A stretch of DNA of 64,000 nucleotides. Source: Dasypus novemcinctus (taxonomy: Eukaryota; Chordata; Mammalia; Cingulata; Dasypodidae). The stretch lies in contig NC_080690.1 of NCBI RefSeq assembly GCF_030445035.2, forward strand, positions 30,530,796 to 30,594,795. Direction: 5' to 3'. Made by a program: the position numbers and the translations under genes. Below, piece by piece: positions 36,250-45,751 of this stretch. Position 1 is the stretch's first letter. The number at the start of each line of letters is the position of its first letter. The notes beneath the pieces are model-generated. The model ran no database searches. It saw nothing but the letters and a program-made list of their open reading frames with translations, and was not told the DNA's origin.

Positions 36250-37650
36250 TTGATTTACTTATTTCATATCAGTGAGGTCATGTAGTATTGTCCTTCAATG
36301 CCTGGGCTGCTTCACTCAACATAAGGTTCTCAAGATTCATCCACGTTATCATGTGTGTTTGTACTGTATTCGTTCTTATAGCTGAGTAGTATTCCATTGT
36401 ATGTATATACCACATTTTATTTATCCATTCATCTGTTGATGGGCATTTGGGTTGATTCCAACTTTTGGCAATAGTGAATAATGCTACTATGAACATTGGT
36501 GTGCATATATCAGTTTGTGTCCTTATTTTCAGTTCTACTAGGAAATACCCAGCAGTGGAATTGCTGGGTGACATGGCAAATCTGTAGCTAGTTTTTTGAG
36601 AAACTGCCAAACTGTCCTCCAGAATGACTGAATCCTTCTGCATTCCCACCAGCAGTGGATGAGTGTTCCCATTCCTCCACATCTTCTCCAGCACTTATAG
36701 TCTTCTGGGGTTTTTTTTGATAGCTGCTAGTCTTATGGGAGTAAGATGGTCTCTCGTTGTTTTGATTTGCATTTCCCTAAAAGCTAGTGATTTTAAGCAT
36801 TTTTTCATGTACTTTTTAGTCATTTGTATTTCTTCTTTGGAGAAGTGTCTGTTCAAATTTTTTCCCCCATTTTTTAAATGGGTTGTTTGTCTTTTTATTT
36901 TTGAGATATAGGAGTTCTTTATATATGCAAATATAAGTCTCCTATCAGATATATGGTTACCAAATACATTCTCCCATTGTGTAGGCATATCCACCACCTA
37001 CCACCTGGACTTGAAGATATTTTCCTACAATTTCTTCTAGAAGATTTATGGTTCTTGCTTTTATTTTTAGGTTTTTGATCCATTTTGAGTTACTTTTTGG
37101 ATAAGGTGTGACATTGGGGTCCTATATTCTTCTTTTGGATATGGACATCCAGTTCTTTCGACACCATATGTTGAATGCATTGTTCTGCCCAAGATGTGTG
37201 GTTTGACAGACTAGTCAAAAATCACTTGAATGTACATGCAAGGGTCTGTTTCTGAACCATTAATTTGGTTCTATTGGTCTATGTGTCTGTATTTATGCTG
37301 GGATCATGTTGTTTTTACCAGTGTAGCTAGGTAATATGATTTAAAATCTGGAGATGAGCATTCACTTTTCCTTAAGATGTTTGTTGCTATTCAGAATGCA
37401 TTACTCTTCTAAATGAATTTGAAAATCATGTTTTCAATTAAAAAATGTGTTGAATTTTTGTTGTGATTGAATTGAATCTGTTTATCAATTTGAGTGGAAT
37501 TGACTTCTTAATGATATTTAGTCTTCCAATCTGTGCACATGGACTCTCCTAATTATTTAGGCCTTTTTTGATTTTTTAAACACTGAGATGCAGTTTTATG
37601 AAAACAAGTGATTTACATCATTGGTTTAAGTTTATTCCTGACTACTTGAG
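36250..37650 (-). pseudogene. C-terminal part of L1 ORF2 (antisense)
   Basis: The minus-strand frame at 36278-36694 contains TDICTPMFIVALFTIAKSWN, CPSTDEWINKMWYIHTMEYY and SAI, and the frame at 36695-36997 contains [10 protein letters not shown] and [20 protein letters not shown]. These are hallmark phrases of the ORF2p C-terminal third. The upstream part (about 37250-37650) corresponds to the end of the reverse-transcriptase region (reverse of ATTGACTTCTTAATGATATT). The endonuclease and most of the reverse transcriptase are missing: this segment abuts ORF1 directly. Confidence 0.88.
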
Positions 37651-37714
37651 TTTTATCTGTCATATTTTATTTTCACCACTCTTTTGACAGGTTTTGTTGC
37701 TTTTATTGATATAA

Positions 37715-38699
37715 TCTTAATTTATAGACTGTCTTCCACACCTCTTCCTCCTGTCTTTCCTTTCAGGGTCTAGCACACCCTTTAGAATTTCCTCAAAATC
37801 TGATCTCTTGGTTAGAAATTCTCTCAGTTTCTGTTTATCTGTGAATGTTCTAAACTCGTCCTCATTTTTGAAAGACAATCCTGTGGATATATGATTCTTC
37901 ACTGGAAGTATTTCTTTTATACTATCTTAAATATATCGTACCACTGTCTTCTTGCCTCATTGGTTTCTGGTAAGAAATCAGCATTTAATCTTACTGGGTA
38001 TGCCTTATATGTTATGCATTGCTTTTCTCTTCTTGTTCTCAGAATCCTCTCTTTGTCTTTGGCATTTGACATTCTGATTAATATGTGTCTCAGAGTTTGT
38101 TTATTCAGATTTTTTCCAGATGGGAGTATGTTGTGCTACTTGGACATGGATATCTACATCCCTCAATAGGGTTGGGAAATTTTCTACCACTATTTCTTCA
38201 AATATTCCTTCTGCCCCTTTTCCTTTCTCTTCTCTTTCTGGGACATCCATGACATGTATGTTTGCATGTCTTTTGCTGTCATTTTGTTCCCTGAGACCTT
38301 GTTCAATTTTTTCAATTCCTTTCTTCATCTGTTCTTTTGTATGATCATTTCCAGAGGACATTTCTTCAAACTCACCAATCTTCTCTTCTGCCTCCTGAAA
38401 TCTGCTATGATATGATTCCATTGTTTTTTCATTTCCTTTATTATGCCTTTCATTCCCATAAGATCTGCTATTTTTCTATGTATGCTTTCAGATTCTTCTT
38501 TGTGCCCATCGAATTTATTCTTAATATCCTTAATCTCTTTAGCCATCTCATTGAATTTATTAAGGAGATTTGTTTGAACATCTATGATTAGTTTTCTCAA
38601 CTCCTTTATATTATCTGGAGGCTTATCTTATTCCTTTACCTGGACTATATCTTCCTGTTTCTTGGTGTAGATTGTAATTTTTTGTTGGTGTCTTGGCAT
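37715..38699 (-). pseudogene. L1 ORF1 remnant, near full length (antisense)
   Basis: It starts at an ATG at 38699-38697 (MPRHQQK) and ends at a stop near 37717, about 328 codon positions, close to the usual 300-340 residues of ORF1p. In order: a coiled-coil segment (NLLNKFNEMAKEIKDIKNKF), an RNA-binding region (IHVMDVPEREEKGKGAEGIF, EEIVVENFPTLLRD), the SNAKDKERILRTRREKQ phrase near 38030, and the C-terminal domain (SFKNEDEF, DKQKLREFLTKRSDFEEIL, KGVL). Stops at codon 22 and near 37925, plus a frame change near 38410, make it non-functional. Known role of the family: RNA-binding trimeric chaperone. Confidence 0.92.
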
Positions 38700-40058
38700 C
38701 TGGATTACTAGAGTATTTATTCTGGGTGCAGATTTCTCTTTAGTTTAGGCCTTCCTGCCCTTTCTCCCTTGCTGGTTATGCAGTAGGAGCCAAGGATGTA
38801 GTTGGTGCTATAAGTCATGGAGGCTCAAACTGCCCTCATTACCCCAGGGATCAATGAAGCATCTCCCAACTTTCTCCTTTGCCAGGGGTAGGGACAGAGT
38901 CCCAGCTGTGTGGAATAATCCAAGTCCTATAGGTCTAGGTTGTAATTGCCCAGAGAGACTGATGAAGCTTCATGTCCCTTTCTCCCCTGCCTGGGGCAGG
39001 GACGGAGCTGCAAGTATGGTCAGCAATCTATGCAGTGCAGGTCCAAGATTGACTGCAGTTGTCCCAGTAGACTTCTGATTAGTCAGTCTATGTCAGGCAA
39101 ATATACCTGCAATTACCTGGATAAACTGGTGCAGGGCCAGCCAGCCCCTTTTCTGCCAGAGGTGGGGCTGAAGCCTAGGTTAGCTCTGCAGGCTGATCTG
39201 AATGAAAGAAACTGGTCCCAACCATCACTGTGATTTTCAGTCAGCCCAGTTTCCCCTCATGCTAGGGGCGGAGTCAAAATGGTGGCTTACTGGCCTCTTC
39301 CAACCCAGATAGTTTCAAACACTAGCTTTTCTTAGGGTTATACTTTAGGCAGCAGAATTTACTAATCAGTAGCTGAAATCAGTGGCCAACTGTCTCTTCC
39401 TCCACTGTTTTTGGGAAATGGAACTTAGTAGGATAATCACCAGCATCTGCAGCTTGGCCAGTAATTTCCTGAAGAGCCTGGGCAGGTTTCCCCAGCTTCC
39501 TCCCTGCTGGAAGTGAGTCTGTGGCCTAGGCTGGAGCTGCAATCAGATCTGGTTAGAAAGAAGTCTGTCCCCAGCAGCACTGTGATTTTCAGTCCATCCC
39601 ACTTCCCCTCATGCCAGGGATGGAGTTAAGATAGCAGTTACCAGCCTCTTTCTGACTTGGACAGGTTTAAACTTTAGCTTATTCTTAGGATTATACTTTA
39701 GCCAAATTTACTCATCAGTAGATGAAATTGATGCCCAATCATCTCTTCCTCCTCATTTTTGGAAAGTGGAGCTTTCAATTCCAGCCACAGAACAGCTCTC
39801 TAGGCAGCTTGTGCCTCCAGTGAAGGATGGGTACTGGCCTCTGTGGTGTGGAGCATTGTACTTATGAATCTTCTCTGCAGATGGGCAGTCTCCTCCTTCT
39901 GTTCCTTCAAGGATGTTGCAGGATGTTCTTCTAGTCTCCTGGAGCCCCAAACAGGTGTTTCACCTAGCTCCAAATAGCTCTGGATGTTTACTAACTGCCC
40001 TGTAGCAGGAGCTGACTCTAGGAGCTCCCTACTCCAACTCCATTTTGCTGGTTGACTC
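38700..40058 (-). mobile_element. L1 5'UTR (antisense)
   Basis: A G+C-richer stretch between ORF1 and the 5' end. The minus strand begins GTCAACCAGCAAAATGGAGT and has several repeats of GGGGAAACTGGGC-like and GGCAAAGGAGAAAG-like phrases. Two segments near 39210-39420 and 39560-39770 share the phrases CACTGTGATTTTCAGTC and CCCCTCATGC, showing an internal duplication of about 350 bp. An L1 5'UTR normally holds the internal promoter, and nothing suggests this one is active. Confidence 0.8.
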
Positions 40059-40073
40059 TATATTTATATTTGG

Positions 40074-42803
40074 TAACTCCACTTTCTACTTCTTACAGGT
40101 TCTAAAGTGCAAAGGCATAAAAAGTAATGAAAAACCTATGACTTTTGACATACAACATATAAAGATATAATTTATAACAAGTGCAACAGAAAGGTGGGGA
40201 AATGTTCTTATACACAGGTATAAGAACACTGTATGTGTATACTATTGAAGTTCAACTGGAATAAAATCAAATGTGGTTTTTATAGATTTAGGTTGTTAAA
40301 TTTAAGCCCTATGATAACTACAAAGAAAGTATATGAAAATTATACACAGAAAGAAATAAGAAGGGAGTCAATATAGTAAGAGACAAAAATTCAAATAAAT
40401 ATGAAAGTAGGCATTAAGAGGACACTTGAGGGACAAAATAATATATAAAACTAACGAACACCAAAAAGCAAGATAGCATAAGAACATCCTGCATTGTCAG
40501 TAGCTAATTTAAATGTAAATATTTTAAAATTTGGAGTCAAAATGCAGAAATTGACAAAATGGAAAAAAGCATAACCCAACAATATAGTATTTACAAGAGA
40601 CTCACCTTAAATTCAAAGACACAAGTACATTGAAAGTGAAAGTTTTCAAAAAATATATACCAGGCAAATAGTAAACAAAGGGGAGCATATAGCTATACCA
40701 ATTTCAGATGAACTAGACTTTAAGTCAAAAACTATTATGGGGTACAAAGAAGGTCACTAAATATTGATAAAGGTGTCAATTCAACAAGATGATATAAGAA
40801 TTATAAATATATGTGCATCTAATGGCAAAGCAACAAAATCTATGAAGAAATATTAACAGATTTAAAGGGAGAAATAAACAGTTCTACATTAATAGCAGAA
40901 GATTTAATACAACACTTTCAATAACCAATAGAACATTAAACAGAAGATCAGTAAGGTCATAGAAGATTTGAACAATACTATAAAATTATTAGACATAGCA
41001 GAGATATATAGAACACTTCACACAAAAGAAGCAAAATACACATGCTATTGTAGTGCACATGGATACTTCTCCAGAATAAACTATATGTTAGATCAAAAAA
41101 CAAGTCTCAATAAATCAAAAAATATGAAATCATAAAATGTATCCTGACTGACCACACTTGAAAGAAGCTAGAAATCAATGACAGAGATAACAGAGGTGGA
41201 ACTGGAACATTCACAAATATATGGAAAATAACCAACACACTCTTAAATAATCAATGGGTCAAAGAAGAAGTCACAAGGGAAATTATGAAACACCTTGAGA
41301 TGACTGCAAGTGAAAATACAGTAAACCAAAACACATGGGATGCAGCAAAGGCAGTGCTGAGAAGGAAATGTATAGTTCTATATGGTTATATTAAAAAAGA
41401 AGAAATATCTCAAATCAGAGACTTAACCTCACAACCAGAGGATCTAGATGAAGTCCAAACTAAACCTAAAGTGAGCAAAAGGAAAGAATTAACAAAATCT
41501 AGCATAGAAATAAATGAAATCAAGAATGAAAGAGAGAGAGAGATAGCAAACCAAAATTTGGCTCTGTGAAAACAGCAATAAAATTGACATATCTTTAGCT
41601 AGACTGAGAAAGAAAAAAAGAGAGAGGAAGTAAATAACTAAGATGAAATATGAAAGGGGAACCATTACTACCAATCCCACAGAAATAAAAAATGATTATA
41701 AGAGGACACTATGAACAACTGTGCGCCAACAAATTAGATAACCTAGATAAAATAGACAAATTCCTAGAAATATGCAAATTACAGTGATTTAAGAAGAAAG
41801 ATCTTGACAAACCAGTAACTAGTAAAGAGATTGAGCCAGTAATACAAAATCTACCAACAAAGAAAAGCCCAGGACCAGATGGCTTCACAGGTGAATTATA
41901 CCAAATATTCTCAGATGAATTAATACCAATCATGCTCAAACTCTTCAAAAAAAAAAAAATGAAAAAGAGAAAACACTTCTTACCATTCCCTATGAGATCA
42001 ATATCACCTCATACCAAAACAAGATAAAGATAACATAAGAAAAGAAAATTAAGTCCAATATCCCTTAAGAACACAAATCAATAGTAAATTAAATTCAAAT
42101 CAATAGTAAATTAAAACAATAATATACCATGATCAAGTGGGATTTATCCCAGGTGCACAAGGGCAGTTCAACATATGAAAATCAGTGAATATAATGTACC
42201 ACATTAATAGAATGAAGAAAATAAACCACAGTCATCTCAATTGATGCATAAAAGATATTTAACAAATCCACCACCCTTCTTGATAAAAAACACTTAGAAA
42301 ATTATGAATAGAAGGAAACTTCTTCAACATGAAAAAGAACATATATGAAAAACCCACTGCTAACACCAAAACTTTCCCTCTAAGATTAAGAACAAGATAA
42401 AGAGGTCACTGTCACCACTGTTATTTACCATTGTAATGGGAGTTCTAAAAGAGCAATTAGCCAAGGAAAAGAAAGATAAATCATCTAAATTGGAAATTAC
42501 TGGTGAACAATCTGAAGAGTAAATCAAGAATAAATTCCCTTTACAGTAGCAACTAAAAGAATCAAATATCTAGGGATAAACCAACTAAAGACACAGAGGA
42601 CTTGTACACAAAAAAAACTACAAAACACTGCTAAAGAAATCAAAGTTCTAAATAAATGGAAGGGTATCACATATTCATGGATTGAACATTAAATATTGTT
42701 AAGATGACAAGTGATTTATAGATTTGATACAATCCCAATCAAAGTTCCAACAACCTTCTTTACATAAATGGAATAGCCTGTCATCAAATTTATAGGGAAG
42801 CTG
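40074..42803 (+). pseudogene. L1 ORF2 remnant of the old sense L1
   Basis: It resumes after the antisense insertion with the inter-ORF spacer, then endonuclease-domain text (AAGAAGCAAAATACACATGC, the TTACAAGAGACTCACC phrase) and the linker (frame 41285-41569: NTWDAAKAVLRRKCIVLY, KRKELTKSSIEINEIKNERE). Reverse-transcriptase-region phrases follow (CCAGGACCAGATGGCTTCAC near 41870, ATTGATGCATAAAAGATATT near 42240). At about 42803 it jumps from thumb-region text directly into 3'UTR, so the ORF2 C-terminal part is deleted. It has many stops. Confidence 0.85.
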
Positions 42804-43534
42804 TAAAAAGGAATGAAACTCTGATACATACATCAGCATGGAAGAAACTTGAAGAAATCCTATTGAGCGAAATAAGTCAGACACAAAAGGACAAATATAT
42901 TGAACGATCTCAGTGATATGAAATAATTAAAAGAAGCAAATTCATAGTCAGAAACTAGAATACAGCTTACCAGGTTCCAGGGTATGTACAGAGAATAGGG
43001 AGGTAATGCTTAATTGGTACAGAATTTCTTTTTGGGGTGATGGAAAAATTTGGATAAATGGATCGTGGTGATGAGAGCACAATACTGTGAATGCAATTAA
43101 CATCACTGAATTATATATTTGAATGCAGCTAAAAGGGAAAATTTTAGATTGTACAGATATTACTGAAATAAATTTTCAAAAACACATAGGATTGTATAAC
43201 ACAAACAATAAACGCTAATATAAACTCTGGACTATAGTTAATAGTATAATTGTAATGATATTCTTTCATCATTGTAACATAGCTGCCATCCAAATGCACC
43301 TTGTTAATAATGGGGGTGTTATATGGGAACTCTATACTTTTGTATTATTTTTCTATAAATCTGTAACTTCTCTAATAAAAACATAGAACTGTGCAATACA
43401 ATAAGTGAACCCCAATGTAAACTATAGACTATAGTTAAAAATATAAGTATAATAATGTATTTCCATTAATTGTAAGAAAGTTACCACACTAATGCAAAAT
43501 ATTAATAGAGAAAACTTTTGAGTGTGATGGGGGT
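42804..43534 (+). mobile_element. 3'UTR of the old sense L1 with tandem tail units
   Basis: GAATGAAACTCTGATACATA, GCGAAATAAGTCAGACACAA and TTTTTGGGGTGATGGAAAAA mark an old-L1 3'UTR. From about 43197 two tail units follow. Unit 1 (43197-43385) has AACTCTGGACTATAGTTAAT, GGGGGTGTTATATGGGAACT and CTCTAATAAAAAC. Unit 2 (43393-43534, resuming at 44147-44210) has AACTATAGACTATAGTTAAA, GATGGGGG, TGTATGGGAACTCTATAC and TTCTAGTAAAAA. Unit 2 is split by the LTR. Confidence 0.75.
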
Positions 43535-44146
43535 TATATTAGTCAGCCAAAGAGGTGCTGATGTAAAGTACTAGAAATCTGTTGGTCTTTATAAAGGGTA
43601 TTTAGTTGGGGTAGAAGCTTACAGTTGCAAGGCCATAAAGAGTCAAGTCAAGGTACTATAAGAGGCATTTTCTCACCCAAAGTCATTTGCCACATCTTGA
43701 AGCAAGATGGCAGGCGATGTCTATGAGGGTTCAGCCTTCCTTCTTCCTCTTAAGATGTCGTGGTGCCAGCTTCTTCCAATCTCCGCTGTAGGCTGGTATA
43801 AGGCTCTTCTCTCAGAGCTTCTCAGCTGCTCTGTTCTCTTCAGCGGCAAACTATCAGGCTCATCTCTCTTTGCAGGGCCTCTTCCAAGTCTATGGATCTG
43901 TGTTCTTCTCTGTGTATCTACTTGCCTGTGAGAGTCTGTTTTATCAGCCCACCAAAGGGGTAGGGACTCAATCCTCCACACCCTAATGATGTGATTGAAT
44001 CAAGCCTAATCTTGATTTTTTAATGTAAAAATGAAACCTCTGAATTTAATACAGCCAAAGGGGTATCACACCCAGAGGAACAAACCAGTTTACAAACATA
44101 ATCAATATATCTTTTTGGAATTCATAAATAATATCAAACTGCCACA
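43535..44146 (-). mobile_element. Solo LTR, antisense, same family as 14050-14608, 5-bp TSD
   Basis: Seen: GGGGT at 43530-43534 and 44147-44151 flanks the element. Its minus strand starts TGTGGCAGTTTGATATTATT and ends GGCTGACTAATATA, matching the ends of the LTR at 14050-14608. Shared inner landmarks (minus strand) include GTAAACTGGTTTGTTCCTCT and ATCTTGCTTCAAGATG versus ATCTTGCTCTAACACATGG. Open frames at 43707-43981 are artefacts. No internal viral region is present. Confidence 0.88.
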
Positions 44147-44230
44147 GGGGTGTATGGGAACTCTATACTTTCTGCATGATTTTTTTTCATACCAACAACT
44201 GTTCTAGTAAAAAAAGAAAAAAAGAAAAGT

Positions 44231-44696
44231 GCTAAACCTAGAAAAAAATAATTACCATCCTAGTATATTTCCTTTCAGTGTCACGCACCACATGCACACA
44301 CAGTTACTGAATTTACCTGAGCATAGCTGATTTGAATAATGGGTTTAATGAAATCAAGTCTGGTAACTTGTAAGAGCCAAACACGTATCTAAGCCCAAGA
44401 AGACATGCAAAGTACAAACAGTAAAGGTGTTCCATTGAGATCAGAATATGACTATACACTTTTGTTCAGAACTGTGTTTCCAAGACAACAGATGGCAAAC
44501 TTCCTATTTAAAAATTGAGTATTTTTTGAATGTCTGGTACATATGGTAATATATAGTGATTGCCAAGATCACCCTAGGAGATAAATGTCAAATGAAGAAT
44601 TGCATGCACATTCTCACATTTTTGTGAGAAAATATGAACAGTACTATATGCTCATAGCTATGTTCAAATAAAGATGTTATTTTTTGAAAAACATTA
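44231..44696. other. Unassigned A+T-rich DNA
   Basis: It follows the A-rich end of the old L1. No feature recognised. Confidence 0.4.
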
Positions 44697-45600
44697 GAAT
44701 AGTTTTGTTCTTTTATTTTGAAACACACAAAAAATTGCAAAACACTACAAATAAGTTTTTCTCCTGAATCCTTTGGGAGTAAATTATCCAATACCTGAAT
44801 AATTAAGATTATTTTCTAACAGTCATCCTCCCATATAGTGTGATAGAACTATAAAAATCAGGACATTAACTTTGCTAATTTTTTACCACTTACTCCTCAG
44901 GCACTTCAAGTTTTGCCAATGTCCCTTTCAAGTTTTCCCAGTTGTCCCAACAAATATCTTCTACAGCAAAAGCTTTCCAATCAGAGTCTTATATTGCATT
45001 TGGTTACCATCCCTTCATTAGTCTCCTTGGATCTTGAATAGATGCACAATGTTTTCTTTATTTTCATGACCATTATTCTTATAAGGATTACAGCAAGTTA
45101 TTCTATTCACTGCCCTCAAGTCAAGTTCATCTAATCTTCCTTATTAGATTTACTTGCACATCTTAGATGAGGCAAGAATGTCTCAGTAATAATGCTGCAT
45201 GCATTCTCATTGTATCCTTTCAAGTAGCATAGAATTTCAGTGTAGTCCACTGATGATGGCATGCTAATTTTGATCACTTGAGTAAGGAGATGTTTTCCAG
45301 GTTTCCACACTGTACAGCTATTTTTCCTTTTATAACTAACACATATTTTTGGTGGAAGGTATTTTGAGATTGTATAACCAGTTCCATATCAAACTTTAAC
45401 TAATTCATTTACATGTTTATGCCAATATGGTATTACGAATACTTTTGATACCATGGTGTTAACTTTTTATTTTCATTTTTTATTTTGATGCTGATTTTTT
45501 TCCATATTTGACCAGCAGGAGCCCCTTTTATAATAATTTGGCTATGGTATTGTTTTTATATGCCCTCGTTGTTCTTACAGTCTCACTGAAAGGTATGTTC
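44697..45600 (-). mobile_element. Old antisense L1-like LINE fragment
   Basis: The series TTGAAACACACAAAAAATTG, AGTAAATTATCCAATACC, AAAATCAGGACATTAACTTT, CCAGTTGTCCCAACAAATA, TGATCACTTGAGTAAGGAGA and TTTTGGTGGAAGGTATTTTG follows, in order, a long antisense repeat I recall as L1M-class (aaatttacagaaaaattg, ccagttgtcccaataat, gatcacttggttaagg). Confidence 0.55.
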
Positions 45601-45688
45601 TCTATTCCCTAGAATCAGCCATTGCTCCCAGGACCCCTACTTCCTTTTGAAGAGAATAATATTTAGAAACCAAGATCTGAACATTAGG

Positions 45689-45751
45689 CATGCTTATCTT
45701 ATCTATCTATCTATCCATCCATATAATCATCTATCTAACCATCTATCTATT
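45689..45751 (+). repeat. Imperfect (ATCT)n repeat
   Basis: About 13 ATCT or ATCC units with interruptions (ATCTATCTATCTATCCATCC, CATCTATCTAACCATC). Confidence 0.85.

Larger units (their letters stand above)
32222..40073 (-). mobile_element. Antisense L1-derived insertion of about 7.8 kb
   Basis: It interrupts the old sense L1. Flanks TATATTGTATTTTTGG (32222-32237) and TATATTTATATTTGG (40059-40073) look like an eroded TSD of about 15 bp. Reading the minus strand from 40058: a 5'UTR starting GTCAACCAGCAAAATGGAGT, ORF1 (38699-37715), the C-terminal part of ORF2 (about 37645-36270), a long 3'UTR, and an A-rich end near 35247. Between 35247 and 32238 lies more L1 3'UTR-like sequence, so the block is either an L1 with read-through flank or several nested L1 tails. 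Confidence 0.7.
29870..44230 (+). mobile_element. Ancient near-full-length sense L1 split by nested insertions
   Basis: The order is 5'UTR-like sequence (about 29880-30720), ORF1 remnant (about 30720-32150), inter-ORF spacer (to 32237, resuming at 40074), ORF2 (about 40100-42800) and 3'UTR (about 42800-43534 and 44147-44230). Continuity across the big insertion is shown by TGCCAGTATTATTATATTGT before the gap and TGGTAACTCCACTTTCTAC after it, which belong together in old L1s. Inserted within it are a DAS-III SINE, about 7.8 kb of antisense L1, and a solo LTR. The element is thoroughly mutated. Both outer limits are approximate. Confidence 0.75.

Noticed and set aside
43707..43981. Open frames of 74 and 86 codons
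   Set aside because: They lie inside a solo LTR and overlap on opposite strands, and no gene structure is present.
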